From: Janthinobacterium sp. CG3 | GTDB lineage: Bacteria; Pseudomonadota; Gammaproteobacteria; Burkholderiales; Burkholderiaceae_D | Length of the DNA stretch: 64,000 nucleotides | Assembly: GCF_000344615.1 (NCBI RefSeq) | Contig: NZ_KB467824.1 | Location: 232,445 to 296,444, forward strand | Direction: 5' to 3' | In this document: positions 8,582 to 17,439 of the stretch, in pieces | Numbering within the stretch: the first letter of the stretch is position 1 | Layout of the letters: each line of letters begins with the position of its first letter | Notes under the pieces: generated by a model | What the model saw: the letters and a program-made list of their open reading frames with translations, nothing else | The model's database searches: none | What the model was told of the DNA's origin: nothing | Program-made: the position numbers and the translations under genes

Positions 8582-10222
8582 TCAGACGAAGGCGCCGATT
8601 TTCGCTTCCACAGCCCGGCGCACCGAGCCGGTGGTGACGAACGATTGCGCCACCACGATGTCGTTGTGGAACCAGCGGTCGCCGTCCAGGCAGGCCGGGA
8701 TCTGGCTGCGCACCGATTCGTACGCCGCCTGCGTGCCCTTGCCCAGCACGAAGCCCGGCAGCAGGTCTTCCGTCATCGTCAGCGCCTGCGCCGCCAGCAG
8801 CATTTCCACTCCGACAATATATTGCGTGTTTGCCACCACGGTGGCGGCCTTGCGCGCGCACCAGGTCGAGTTCGACACGTGGTCTTCGCTGTTGCCCTTG
8901 GCCGGGATGCTGTCGACGCTGCCCGGCATGCACAGCGTGCGGTTTTCCATTACCAGCGAACTCAGCGAGCACTGCACCACCGGGTAGCCGGTGTTGACGC
9001 CGGCCGTGCCGCTCATCAGGTTGCGCGGCAGGCCCCACGACAGCGTCGGGTCGATCAGGCGCGCGACGCGGCGCTCGCAGATGCTGCCCAGGTCGGCGAT
9101 CGAGATCGCCAGCAAGTCCATCGCCTGCGCCAGGTATTGGCCGTGGAAGTTGCCGCCGGAAATGATTTCAAAGCCGCCGCCGTCCTTGCCGAAGATCAGC
9201 GGATTGTCGGTGGCCGAGTTGATTTCCTTGACGACGATGTTGTCGATATAGTCGAGCGCGTCGAACACCGGGCCGTACACTTGCGGCGAGCAGCGCAGCG
9301 AGTAGACGTCCTGGATACGCGCGCTGTACGGAATGTCGGTGCGGCGCAGCTCGCCCGGGAATTGCACGGCGCGCGCCTCGTGGGTGGTGCGGGTCGAGCC
9401 GTCGAGCAGGTTGCGCATCACGGCGGCGGTCTTGATCTGGCCGGCGTGCGGGCGGGCCTGGTGGATGCGCGGATCGAAGGCGGCCATTTCGGCGCGCATC
9501 GCCTCCAGCGTCAGGCCGAGCGACAGGCAGGCGTCCGACAACAGGTTGCGCCCGTCGTGCGCGGCCAGCACCGCCACCGCCAGCGACACGGTGCAGCCGT
9601 TGATCAGCGCCGAGGCGTCCTTGGCCTTCAAGTCGAACTTGACCGGGCCGATGCCCGCTTCGGTGATGGCCTGCGCGGCCGGCATGCGCTTGCCCTGGTA
9701 CATCACTTCGGCTTCGTCGAAACCGGCGATGGCGGCGGCCAGATAGGCCAGCGGCGCCAAGTCGCCGGAGGCGCCGACCGAGCCTTTTTGCGGCATGATC
9801 GGGTGGATGCCGGCGTTGACGAAGGCCAGCAGGCGGTCGACCACCTCGACCCGCGGCGCCGAGTAGTTCGAGGCGAAGGCGTTGGCGCGCAGCAGCATGG
9901 TGGCGCGGCTGACGTCCTCGGCGAAGGGCTCGCCCATGCCGGCCGCGTGGGCGCGGATCAACTGGGTCTGGAACAGCACGATGTCCTCGACCTTGACGCG
10001 GGTGTCCTTCAGCAGGCCGACGCCGGTGTTGAAGCTGTACATCATCGGCGCCTCGTCGTGCATCCAGGTCGCCTCGATGTAGTCGCGGCTTTCCTTCAGG
10101 GCGTCGCGCGACGATTGCGCCAGGCCGACCTTGATGGCCGGGTCGCGGGCGATGGCAATCACTTGGGCCGCGGTCAGGGTGAAGCCGTCGATCAGGGTGG
10201 TGGTGCTCATGTCGTCTCTCAT
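8582..10222 (-). CDS. Aromatic amino acid ammonia-lyase family protein (MIO enzyme, HAL-like)
   Basis: The 546-residue protein belongs to the histidine/phenylalanine ammonia-lyase family. The ASG triad that cyclises to the MIO cofactor is at 151-153 (GSVGASGDLAPLAY), the catalytic tyrosine is in MYSFNTGVG (Tyr62), and SEDHVSN lies near residue 435. RAHAAGMG carries a His at the position that favours histidine-type substrates in HAL. It is not beside hutU/hutI/hutG. It follows the M20 hydrolase gene by 60 bp on the same strand, and that operon has a purine-region palindrome in its promoter. The substrate is therefore open: histidine, another amino acid, or something linked to purine breakdown. 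ATG 10210 is an alternative start. Confidence 0.85.
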   Translation of the reverse strand: MRDDMSTTTLIDGFTLTAAQVIAIARDPAIKVGLAQSSRDALKESRDYIEATWMHDEAPMMYSFNTGVGLLKDTRVKVEDIVLFQTQLIRAHAAGMGEPFAEDVSRATMLLRANAFASNYSAPRVEVVDRLLAFVNAGIHPIMPQKGSVGASGDLAPLAYLAAAIAGFDEAEVMYQGKRMPAAQAITEAGIGPVKFDLKAKDASALINGCTVSLAVAVLAAHDGRNLLSDACLSLGLTLEAMRAEMAAFDPRIHQARPHAGQIKTAAVMRNLLDGSTRTTHEARAVQFPGELRRTDIPYSARIQDVYSLRCSPQVYGPVFDALDYIDNIVVKEINSATDNPLIFGKDGGGFEIISGGNFHGQYLAQAMDLLAISIADLGSICERRVARLIDPTLSWGLPRNLMSGTAGVNTGYPVVQCSLSSLVMENRTLCMPGSVDSIPAKGNSEDHVSNSTWCARKAATVVANTQYIVGVEMLLAAQALTMTEDLLPGFVLGKGTQAAYESVRSQIPACLDGDRWFHNDIVVAQSFVTTGSVRRAVEAKIGAFV

Positions 10223-10282
10223 GGTATCTCTCTCAAGGGCAATGTTGCTGGTCGTGGCGCCGTGGGCGGCGCCGTTGTGTTG

Positions 10283-11536
10283 TTATTTGCGGGGTGAAAA
10301 CTGTTCGACGAAGCGGCTGAACACGGCGGCGGCCGTGGCGGCGTCGTCGGCCGTCATGGTTTCGTCCGGGTGGTGGCTGATGCCGCCGTTGCCGCAGCGC
10401 ACGAACAGCATCGCCACGTCGGTCAGCGCGGCGATCGCCATGGCGTCGTGGCCGGCGCCGGACGGCAGGTGCCGCAGCGGCAGGCCAGCGCTGGCGATGG
10501 CGCCGGCCAGTTGCTCCTGCAGCCAACCGGCGCAGGGCACGCTGACCGCCTCGTGGGTGCGGTTGACGTCGAGCGTGACGCCGCGGCGCGCGGCGATCAG
10601 CGGCATTTCGCGCACCACGTCGGCGACGGCGGCCAGGCGCACGGCGTCGCTCTCGGCGCGGATGTCGATGGTGAAGACGGCCTTGCCCGGCACCGTGTTG
10701 GCGGCGCCGTTGGGCACGTCGAACTGGCCGACGGTGCCGACCAGGCCGGGCACGCCGGAGCAGCGTTTTTCGATATACAGGCCGATTTCGGCGGCGGCCA
10801 TGGCGGCGTCGCGGCGCAGGTTCATCGGCACCGTGCCGGCGTGACCGGCCAGGCCGTTGGCGGCGACCAGGAAGCGCGAGGCGCCGGAGATGGCGGTGAC
10901 GACGCCGACCGCCAGGTCTTCATCCAACAGCACCGGACCTTGTTCTATATGCACCTCCATGAAGCCGAGCACGTTTTCCGGCTTGAAGGCGGCGCGGCCC
11001 AGCTCGCCGGCGTCGAAGCCGGCCGCGGCCATCACCTCACGCATGCTCTGGCCCTGGTCGTCGCGCTTTTCCAGCACGGCGGTGTCGAAGGTGCCGGCGA
11101 TGGCGCGGCTGCCCAGCAGGGTGGCTTTGAAGCGCACGCCTTCCTCCTCGGCGAAACCGACGATTTCGATGGCGAAGGGGAAGCGCCGTTGCTGCTGGTG
11201 CCACTGGCCGACGCAGGCGATCGGCAGCAGGATGCCCAGGTTGCCGTCGTACTTGCCGGCGTTGCGCACGGTATCGAAATGCGAACCGGTCAGCAGCGCC
11301 GGCGCGTCCGGCGCGCTGCCTTCGTAGCGGCCGATGACGTTGCCGGCGGCGTCCTGGCGCACTGTCATGCCGGCCTGCGTCATCCACTGCGCCAGCTGGG
11401 CCGCCGCGCTGCGGTGCGCGGTGGTCAGGTAGGTGCGCGTGAGCAGGCCGGGCGATTCGCTGTGGCACGCCAGTTGCTCGGCCCAGCGCATAATTGTGGC
11501 GCCGCAAGACGCGTTTCTTTCTTTGCTATCAGACAT
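10283..11536 (-). CDS. M20-family amidohydrolase: allantoate amidohydrolase / N-carbamoyl amino acid hydrolase type
   Basis: The 417-residue protein has the metal-binding layout of the AllC/HyuC branch of M20 peptidases: GSHFDTV (about 84-90), KYDGNLG, AEEEGVRF, HIEQGPVL and GAGHDAMA. In allantoate amidohydrolase these bind two metals and release ammonia and CO2 from allantoate to give ureidoglycine/ureidoglycolate. N-carbamoyl-L-amino acid hydrolases share the fold, so specificity is by context. The rest of the allantoin route (PuuE, UraD) is encoded 19 kb away. ATG 11536 has a GGAGGAG site. It is the first gene of an operon with the MIO lyase. Confidence 0.82.
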   Translation of the reverse strand: MSDSKERNASCGATIMRWAEQLACHSESPGLLTRTYLTTAHRSAAAQLAQWMTQAGMTVRQDAAGNVIGRYEGSAPDAPALLTGSHFDTVRNAGKYDGNLGILLPIACVGQWHQQQRRFPFAIEIVGFAEEEGVRFKATLLGSRAIAGTFDTAVLEKRDDQGQSMREVMAAAGFDAGELGRAAFKPENVLGFMEVHIEQGPVLLDEDLAVGVVTAISGASRFLVAANGLAGHAGTVPMNLRRDAAMAAAEIGLYIEKRCSGVPGLVGTVGQFDVPNGAANTVPGKAVFTIDIRAESDAVRLAAVADVVREMPLIAARRGVTLDVNRTHEAVSVPCAGWLQEQLAGAIASAGLPLRHLPSGAGHDAMAIAALTDVAMLFVRCGNGGISHHPDETMTADDAATAAAVFSRFVEQFSPRK

Positions 11537-11564
11537 CGTCGCTCCTCCATTCTTGTTTGATTAA

Positions 11565-11597
11565 ATTATATTCCGGTATTCGAAGATTGTATACAAT
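11565..11597 (-). promoter_or_regulatory. Promoter of the M20 hydrolase/MIO lyase operon with overlapping ATTGTATACAAT operator
   Basis: On the minus strand a perfect TATAAT lies at 11570-11565, with a TATACA -35 element 17 bp upstream. The 12-bp perfect palindrome ATTGTATACAAT (11586-11597) covers that -35, a position suited to repression. TGTATACA-type palindromes are typical of GntR/FadR-family regulators. Confidence 0.65.
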
Positions 11598-11839
11598 ATT
11601 TGGGGGCAATGTTGGGGTGTGTGTTTTTTGTGGCGTGGCAGGGCGCAGTGGGGGATAATCCACGCCGTGGCAGGGCTAGTCGGCAAACCCGCGGCGTAAG
11701 GCCCTCCCCCCCCCGGTGCCAGCCAAGGCCGTTGCGGCGCGAAAATTTCATTGTGGAAATCTATGTGTCCTGCCACTATCATCGGATCGCAATACCGCAT
11801 ATGTCGGCCAGCAGTATCTACCGGACCCGGATGTGAGCG

Positions 11840-11897
11840 ACATTACATCACCCGACTTGCGAACAGAAAACTGTAGACTGCGTATGGGATGTGATGT
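11840..11897 (+). promoter_or_regulatory. Structured 5' leader before the purine permease gene (candidate riboswitch)
   Basis: The arms 11840-11853 and 11886-11897 pair over 13 bp (ACAUUACAUC with GAUGUGAUGU, then a one-base bulge, then CCC with GGG). A small ACAG-AAAA-CUGU hairpin lies in the loop at 11863-11874. A further possible helix upstream (CAUAU about 11799 with AUGUG about 11831) would enclose an AGUAUCUACC segment. The structure ends 11 bp before the AGGAG site at 11909-11913, so it could control translation. A purine-responsive riboswitch is possible but is not demonstrated. Confidence 0.45.
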
Positions 11898-11919
11898 TGA
11901 TAATAATTAGGAGATTGAA

Positions 11920-13221
11920 ATGGAATTCTTGGAGAAATTTTTTAAACTGAAGGATAACGGGACCGACGTTCGCACCGAGCTGCTCGCCGGTCTCACCACC
12001 TTCTTGACGATGGCTTACATCATCTTTGTTAACCCGTCCATCCTCGGCGATGCGGGTATGCCGAAAGACTCGGTGTTCGTCGCGACCTGCCTGGCGGCGG
12101 CGATCGGCACGCTGATCATGGGTCTGTACGCAAACTATCCGATCGCGCTGGCCCCCGGCATGGGCCTGAACGCCTACTTCGCCTACGCCGTCGTCATCGG
12201 CATGGGCATTCCGTGGCAGGTTGCGCTGGGCTCCGTGTTCATCTCCGGTTGCCTGTTCGTCGTCGTCAGCGTCTTCAAGATCCGCGAAATGATCATCGAC
12301 GCCATCCCGCAATCGCTGCGAACGGCCATCACCGTCGGCATCGGCTTGTTCCTGGCCATCATTTCCCTGAAAAGTTCCGGCCTCGTCGTGGCCAATCCCG
12401 CCACCTTCATCACGCTGGGCGACCTGCACAAGGCGCCACCGATTCTGGCTATTATCGGCTTTTTCATCATCGTCGCGCTGGACCGTCTGAAAGTGCGCGG
12501 CGCCATCCTGATCGGCATCGTCACCGTCACCCTGGCCAGCTTCCTGTTCACCGACAATAAATTCGCCGGCGTCTTCTCGGCCCCGCCGTCGCTGGCGCCA
12601 ACCCTGTTCAAACTCGACATCATGGGCGCACTGTCGGCCGGCATCTTGAACGTCGTGCTGGTGTTCTTCCTGGTCGAACTGTTCGACGCGACCGGCACCC
12701 TGATGGGCGTGGCCAACCGCGCCGGCTTGCTGAAAAACGGCAAAATGGACCGTTTGAACAAATCCCTGCTCGCCGACAGCACCGCGATCGTCGCCGGTTC
12801 CTTCCTCGGCACCTCCAGCACCACCGCCTACATTGAAAGCGCGGCGGGCGTGCAGGCGGGCGGCCGCACCGGCCTGACGGCCGTCGCCGTGGCCGTGCTG
12901 TTCCTGGCCTGCCTGTTCATCGCGCCGCTGGCCGGCACCGTGCCGGCCTACGCCACCGCGCCCGCGCTGTTCTATGTCGCTTGCCTGATGCTGCGCGAAC
13001 TGGTCGAAATCGACTGGGAAGATTCGACCGAAAGCGTGCCGGCGGCCGTTACCGCGCTGATCATGCCGTTCACCTACTCGATCGCCAACGGCGTCGCGTT
13101 CGGCTTCATCACCTACGTGGTGCTGAAAGTGCTGACCGGCCGCGTCAAGCAGGTGTCGGCGCTGGCCGCCATCATCTCCGGCGTCTTCATGTTCAAGTTC
13201 ATCTACCTCGGCGGTCACTAA
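11920..13221 (+). CDS. NCS2-family purine permease, AzgA type (adenine/guanine/hypoxanthine)
   Basis: The 433-residue protein is a polytopic inner-membrane carrier with about 13 hydrophobic segments. The N-terminus (DVRTELLAGLTTFLTMAYIIFVNPSIL) and the APGMGLNAYFAYAV motif at about 78-91 are the AzgA-branch signatures. FFLVELFDATGTLMGVANRAG and GTSSTTAYIESAAGV are also conserved there. This branch imports adenine, guanine and hypoxanthine with protons. The start at 11920 has an AGGAG site. A long structured leader precedes it, and it lies between the M20 hydrolase operon and xdhAB, so it probably supplies hypoxanthine/guanine for oxidation. Confidence 0.9.
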   Translation: MEFLEKFFKLKDNGTDVRTELLAGLTTFLTMAYIIFVNPSILGDAGMPKDSVFVATCLAAAIGTLIMGLYANYPIALAPGMGLNAYFAYAVVIGMGIPWQVALGSVFISGCLFVVVSVFKIREMIIDAIPQSLRTAITVGIGLFLAIISLKSSGLVVANPATFITLGDLHKAPPILAIIGFFIIVALDRLKVRGAILIGIVTVTLASFLFTDNKFAGVFSAPPSLAPTLFKLDIMGALSAGILNVVLVFFLVELFDATGTLMGVANRAGLLKNGKMDRLNKSLLADSTAIVAGSFLGTSSTTAYIESAAGVQAGGRTGLTAVAVAVLFLACLFIAPLAGTVPAYATAPALFYVACLMLRELVEIDWEDSTESVPAAVTALIMPFTYSIANGVAFGFITYVVLKVLTGRVKQVSALAAIISGVFMFKFIYLGGH

Positions 13222-13300
13222 GACCGCGTCAAAGCGGGGCCGTCTCCGTCGGAGCCGGCCCCGCCCATCAAAGCCGGCGTCGCGCCGGCGCAAAAAACAA

Positions 13301-13357
13301 CAACGGCGCAACTACGCGGCCAGACCCCCGGGGTCTGGCCGCGTAGTTGCGCCGTTG
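13301..13357. repeat. 28-bp perfect inverted repeat, GGGGTC-family copy 2 (bidirectional terminator)
   Basis: Two 28-base arms (CAACGGCGCAACTACGCGGC and onward through CAGACCCC, and their exact complement) are separated by one base. A-rich sequence (caaaaaacaa) precedes it and gttggttt follows. It lies 80 bp after the purine permease and 170 bp before xdhA. It probably isolates the two transcription units. Confidence 0.8.
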
Positions 13358-13528
13358 GTTTAAAACGTGCCCCCCTTGTACCCCCGCGTTGATACCCAGA
13401 ATCATAATTCGCATATGGCAGCGCCTGGTGCGAATGGTAATCTGAAAGCGTCAGGAGCTGTAGTGCAAAGGCGCGCCGGGCCGCGCGATATGCAGCAGTC
13501 TCTATAAAAAATACACGATGGAGATTTC

Positions 13529-14995
13529 ATGTCAGAACCAATCCGCTTTTTCTACCAAGGCAGCACCCACAGCGTCGAGAACGCCTCGCCCACGCGCACC
13601 GTGCTGCAGCATCTGCGCGAGGACTTGCATTGCACCGGCACCAAGGAAGGCTGCGCCGAGGGCGATTGCGGCGCCTGCACCGTCGTCATCGGCGAATTGC
13701 AGGACGGCGAAGTGCGCATGAAGTCCGTCAACGCCTGCATCCAGATGCTGCCCACGCTGGACGGCAAGGCGCTGTTCACGGTGGAAGACTTGAAGAACCA
13801 GCAAACCCTGCACCCGGTGCAGCAGGCCATCGTCGAGTGCCACGGCTCCCAATGCGGCTTTTGCACGCCGGGTTTCGTGATGTCGCTGTGGGACCTGTAC
13901 CTGAAGCACGAAGACGACGACAACATTCCCGAACGTAAGCAAATCGACGAGGCCCTGTCCGGCAATCTGTGCCGCTGCACCGGCTACCGTCCCCTCATCC
14001 AGGCGGCGCAACGCATGTGCGAATTACCCAAACAACGCTTCGACCGCGACGCCATGACGTCGGCGTTGCGCGCGATCGAACGCAAGGAATCGTTTTCCTA
14101 CACCCACGACGGCCAGAGCTTCCACGCGCCGCGCACGCTGGCCGAATTGCTGGCGCTGCGCGCCGCCCGGCCGCAGGCGGTCATCCTGGCCGGCTCGACC
14201 GACGTCGGCCTGTGGGTCACCAAGCAAATGCGCGAGCTGGTCGACGTGATTTACCTGGGCCAGGTGGCCGAGCTGAAACGCATGGGCAACATCGACGGCA
14301 TGCTGGAAGTGGGCGCCGGCGTCAGCCTGAACGACGCCTACGGCGCGATTGCCGCCTTGTACCCGGAGCAATTGACCGACATGTGGAAACGCTTCGCCTC
14401 GCTGCCGATCCGCAACGCCGGCACCTTGGGCGGCAACGTCGCCAACGGCTCGCCGATCGGCGATTCGATGCCGTGGTTGATCGCGCTCGGAGCCGAGGTG
14501 GTGCTGAACGGCGTGCGCGGGCGCCGCGTGCTGCCGCTGGAAAAACTCTACCTGGCGTACCAGAAAAAGGACATGCAGCCGGACGAGATCGTCGAGGCGG
14601 TGCGCGTGCCCCTGCCGGCCGAGCAATTGATTTTCCGCACCTACAAGCTGGCCAAGCGCTTCGACCAGGACATCTCCGCCGTCTGCGCCGCGTTCTCGGC
14701 CACGCTGGACGGCAACACGGTGCGCGACGTGCGCATCGCCTTCGGCGGCATGGCCGCCACGCCGAAGCGCGCCGACCACGCCGAGGCGGCGCTGGAGGGC
14801 AAGGTCTGGGACGAGGCCGCCGTCGAGGCCGCCATGGAGTTGATGACGCGCGACTACGCGCCGCTGTCCGACATGCGCGCCTCGGGAGAATACCGTATGA
14901 CGACGGCGCAAAACCTGCTGCGCCGCTTCTGGCTGGAAACCCGGCCGGACGCGCCGTTGCCGGCGTCCGCCACCAACGCCTTTGCCCACGCTTGA
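13529..14995 (+). CDS. xdhA: Xanthine dehydrogenase small subunit (2Fe-2S / FAD)
   Basis: This 488-residue subunit carries the electron-transfer domains of xanthine dehydrogenase. The first [2Fe-2S] cluster is ligated by Cys42, Cys47, Cys50 (CAEGDCGAC) and Cys70. The second uses Cys109, Cys112 (CGFCTPG), Cys148 and Cys150 (CRCTGY). The FAD-binding domain follows at about 180-370 (LAGSTDVGLWVTKQ, NAGTLGGNVANGSPIGD). The complex oxidises hypoxanthine to xanthine and urate with NAD+ as acceptor. The ATG has a ggag site. xdhB starts 19 bp downstream in the same operon. Length is normal for bacterial XdhA. Confidence 0.95.
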   Translation: MSEPIRFFYQGSTHSVENASPTRTVLQHLREDLHCTGTKEGCAEGDCGACTVVIGELQDGEVRMKSVNACIQMLPTLDGKALFTVEDLKNQQTLHPVQQAIVECHGSQCGFCTPGFVMSLWDLYLKHEDDDNIPERKQIDEALSGNLCRCTGYRPLIQAAQRMCELPKQRFDRDAMTSALRAIERKESFSYTHDGQSFHAPRTLAELLALRAARPQAVILAGSTDVGLWVTKQMRELVDVIYLGQVAELKRMGNIDGMLEVGAGVSLNDAYGAIAALYPEQLTDMWKRFASLPIRNAGTLGGNVANGSPIGDSMPWLIALGAEVVLNGVRGRRVLPLEKLYLAYQKKDMQPDEIVEAVRVPLPAEQLIFRTYKLAKRFDQDISAVCAAFSATLDGNTVRDVRIAFGGMAATPKRADHAEAALEGKVWDEAAVEAAMELMTRDYAPLSDMRASGEYRMTTAQNLLRRFWLETRPDAPLPASATNAFAHA

Positions 14996-15014
14996 GCACG
15001 CCAGGAGACATGAT

Positions 15015-17363
15015 ATGAACAAACAAACCGAAGCTTTCCTGCTGACGCCGACGGCGCCGATCAACTGGACCGAAGTGGGCAAGTCGCACCCGCACGAGTC
15101 GGCCGTGCTGCACGTGCTGGGCGAGGCCACCTACACCGACGACGTGCCCGAACTGCAAGGCACGCTGCACGCGGCGCTGGGCCTGTCGCAAAAGGCGCAC
15201 GCGCGCATCGTCTCGATGCATTTCGACGCCGTGCTGGCCGCTTCCGGCGTGGTCGCGGTCTACACCGCCGCCGACATCCCCGGCGCCAACGAGTGCGGCC
15301 CGATCATCCACGACGACCCGATCCTGGCCGACGGCCTGGTCGAGTACGTCGGCCAGCCGATGTTCATCGTCGTCGCCGCCTCGCACGACCAGGCCCGCCG
15401 CGCGGTGCGCAAGGTCGAGGTGGTGTACGAGGAATTGCCGGCCATACTGACGCCGTTGGAGGCGAAGGCGGCGCAGTCCTTCGTGCTGCCGCCGATGTCG
15501 CTGAAACGCGGCGACGCCCGCTCCGCCCTCGACGCCGCGCCGCACAAGCTCGCCGGCCAGCTGAACGTCGGCGGCCAGGAGCAGTTTTACCTGGAAGGGC
15601 AGATCTCCTACGCCATTCCGAAAGAGGACCAGGGCATGCACGTGCTGTGCTCGACCCAGCACCCGAGCGAGATGCAGCACATCGTCGCGCACACGCTGGG
15701 CGTGCATTCGCACAAGGTGCAGGTCGAATGCCGGCGCATGGGCGGCGGCTTCGGCGGCAAGGAGTCGCAGTCCGGCCTGTGGGCCGCTTGCGCGTCCATC
15801 GCCGCGGCGGCGCTGAAGCGCCCGGTCAAGCTGCGCGCCGACCGCGACGACGACATGATGGTCACCGGCAAGCGCCACGAATTCCACTACGACTACGAGG
15901 TCGGCTACGACGACAACGGCCTGATCCTGGGCGCGAAAGTGGAAATGGTGTCGCGCGCCGGCTTCTCGGCCGACCTGTCCGGCCCGGTGGCGACGCGCGC
16001 CGTCTGCCACTTCGACAACACCTACTACCTGTCCGACGTCGATATCAAGGCCATGTGCGGCAAGACCAATACCCAGTCGAACACCGCCTTCCGCGGCTTC
16101 GGCGGGCCGCAGGGCGCCATCGCCATCGAATACATCGTCGATGAAATCGCCCGTACGCTGGGCCGCGACGCGCTCGACATCCGCAAGGTGAATTTCTACG
16201 GCCGCAACGACGCCGAGGGCCGCAACGTGACGCAATACGGCCAGAAAGTGGTCGACAACGTCATCCACGAACTGGTCGCCGAGCTGGAGGAGAGCAGCCA
16301 ATACCGCGCCCGCCGCGAGGCCGTCGAGGCCTTCAACGCCACCAGCCCGGTGCTGAAGAAGGGCCTGGCGCTGACGCCGCACAAATTCGGCATCGCCTTC
16401 AACGTCACCCATTTGAACCAGGCCGGCGCGCTGGTCCACGTCTACGTCGACGGCTCGGTGCTGGTCAACCACGGCGGCACCGAAATGGGGCAGGGCATCA
16501 ACACCAAGGTGATGCAGGTGGTCGCGCACGAACTGGGCGTGGCGCTGCATTCGGTGCGCGTCACCGCCACCGACACCAGCAAGGTCGCCAACACCTCGGC
16601 CACGGCGGCGTCCACCGGCGCCGACTTGAACGGCAAGGCGGCGCAGGACGCGGCGCGGCAAATCCGCGAGCGCCTGGCGGCGTTCGCCGCCACCACCTAC
16701 GGCGGCGCGGCCGGCGACGTGGTCTTCACAGACCAGCGCGTCGAGGTCAACGGCGTCACCGTGACCTTCGCCGACCTGGTCGGGAAAGCCTACCTGGCGC
16801 GGGTGCAACTGTGGTCCGACGGCTTCTACGCCACGCCGAACCTGCACTGGGACCGCGACACCATGACCGGCAACCCGTTCTCCTACTTCGCCTACGGCGC
16901 GGCGGTGTCCGAGGTCATCGTCGACACGCTGACGGGCGAATGGCGCCTGCTGCGCGCCGACGCGCTGTACGACGCCGGCAACTCGCTCAACCCGGCCATC
17001 GACGTCGGCCAGGTCGAGGGCGCGTTCATCCAGGGCATGGGCTGGCTGACCACCGAGGAACTGTGGTGGAACAAGGCCGGCAAGCTGATGACGCACGCGC
17101 CGTCGACCTACAAGATCCCGGCCATTTCGGACTGCCCGGAGGACTTCCGCGTCAAGCTGTTCAAAAACCGCAACGTCGCCGACAGCATCCACCGCTCGAA
17201 GGCGGTGGGCGAGCCGCCGCTGCTGCTGCCGTTCTCGGTGTTCTTCGCCATCCGCGACGCGGTCGCCAGCGTCGCCGGCGGCAAGGTCAACCCGCCGCTG
17301 CAGGCGCCCGCCACCAGCGAGGCGATCCTCAAGGCCGTGCGCGCGCTGACGCATCCACGCTAA
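15015..17363 (+). CDS. xdhB: Xanthine dehydrogenase large, molybdopterin-binding subunit
   Basis: This 782-residue subunit holds the molybdenum cofactor site. Cofactor-contact motifs are RMGGGFGGKES (about 240-250), AFRGFGGPQGA (about 357-367) and GTEMGQGINTKV. The KAVGEPPLLLPF segment near residue 730 contains the catalytic glutamate that starts hydroxylation. ATG 15015 follows a caggaga site and agrees with the family N-terminus (ESAVLHVLGEATYTDD). The length is typical. The accessory gene xdhC, which inserts and sulfurates the cofactor and commonly follows xdhB, is absent from this window. Confidence 0.95.
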   Translation: MNKQTEAFLLTPTAPINWTEVGKSHPHESAVLHVLGEATYTDDVPELQGTLHAALGLSQKAHARIVSMHFDAVLAASGVVAVYTAADIPGANECGPIIHDDPILADGLVEYVGQPMFIVVAASHDQARRAVRKVEVVYEELPAILTPLEAKAAQSFVLPPMSLKRGDARSALDAAPHKLAGQLNVGGQEQFYLEGQISYAIPKEDQGMHVLCSTQHPSEMQHIVAHTLGVHSHKVQVECRRMGGGFGGKESQSGLWAACASIAAAALKRPVKLRADRDDDMMVTGKRHEFHYDYEVGYDDNGLILGAKVEMVSRAGFSADLSGPVATRAVCHFDNTYYLSDVDIKAMCGKTNTQSNTAFRGFGGPQGAIAIEYIVDEIARTLGRDALDIRKVNFYGRNDAEGRNVTQYGQKVVDNVIHELVAELEESSQYRARREAVEAFNATSPVLKKGLALTPHKFGIAFNVTHLNQAGALVHVYVDGSVLVNHGGTEMGQGINTKVMQVVAHELGVALHSVRVTATDTSKVANTSATAASTGADLNGKAAQDAARQIRERLAAFAATTYGGAAGDVVFTDQRVEVNGVTVTFADLVGKAYLARVQLWSDGFYATPNLHWDRDTMTGNPFSYFAYGAAVSEVIVDTLTGEWRLLRADALYDAGNSLNPAIDVGQVEGAFIQGMGWLTTEELWWNKAGKLMTHAPSTYKIPAISDCPEDFRVKLFKNRNVADSIHRSKAVGEPPLLLPFSVFFAIRDAVASVAGGKVNPPLQAPATSEAILKAVRALTHPR

Positions 17364-17439
17364 GCACCCGGGCCAGCGGGCTTCGCCGGTTTTGTCTATT
17401 CGGTACAATGCCCTTTTGGGCGGCGAATCGGAGAAGTGA

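Noticed and set aside
8582..10222. Histidine utilisation (hut) operon
   Set aside because: Only an HAL-like lyase is present; urocanase, imidazolonepropionase and HutC are absent, and the neighbours belong to ureide metabolism.
8306..10297. Long plus-strand frame opposite the MIO-lyase gene
   Set aside because: It covers a conserved enzyme gene on the other strand and has a biased, low-complexity composition; no ribosome site or family pattern.
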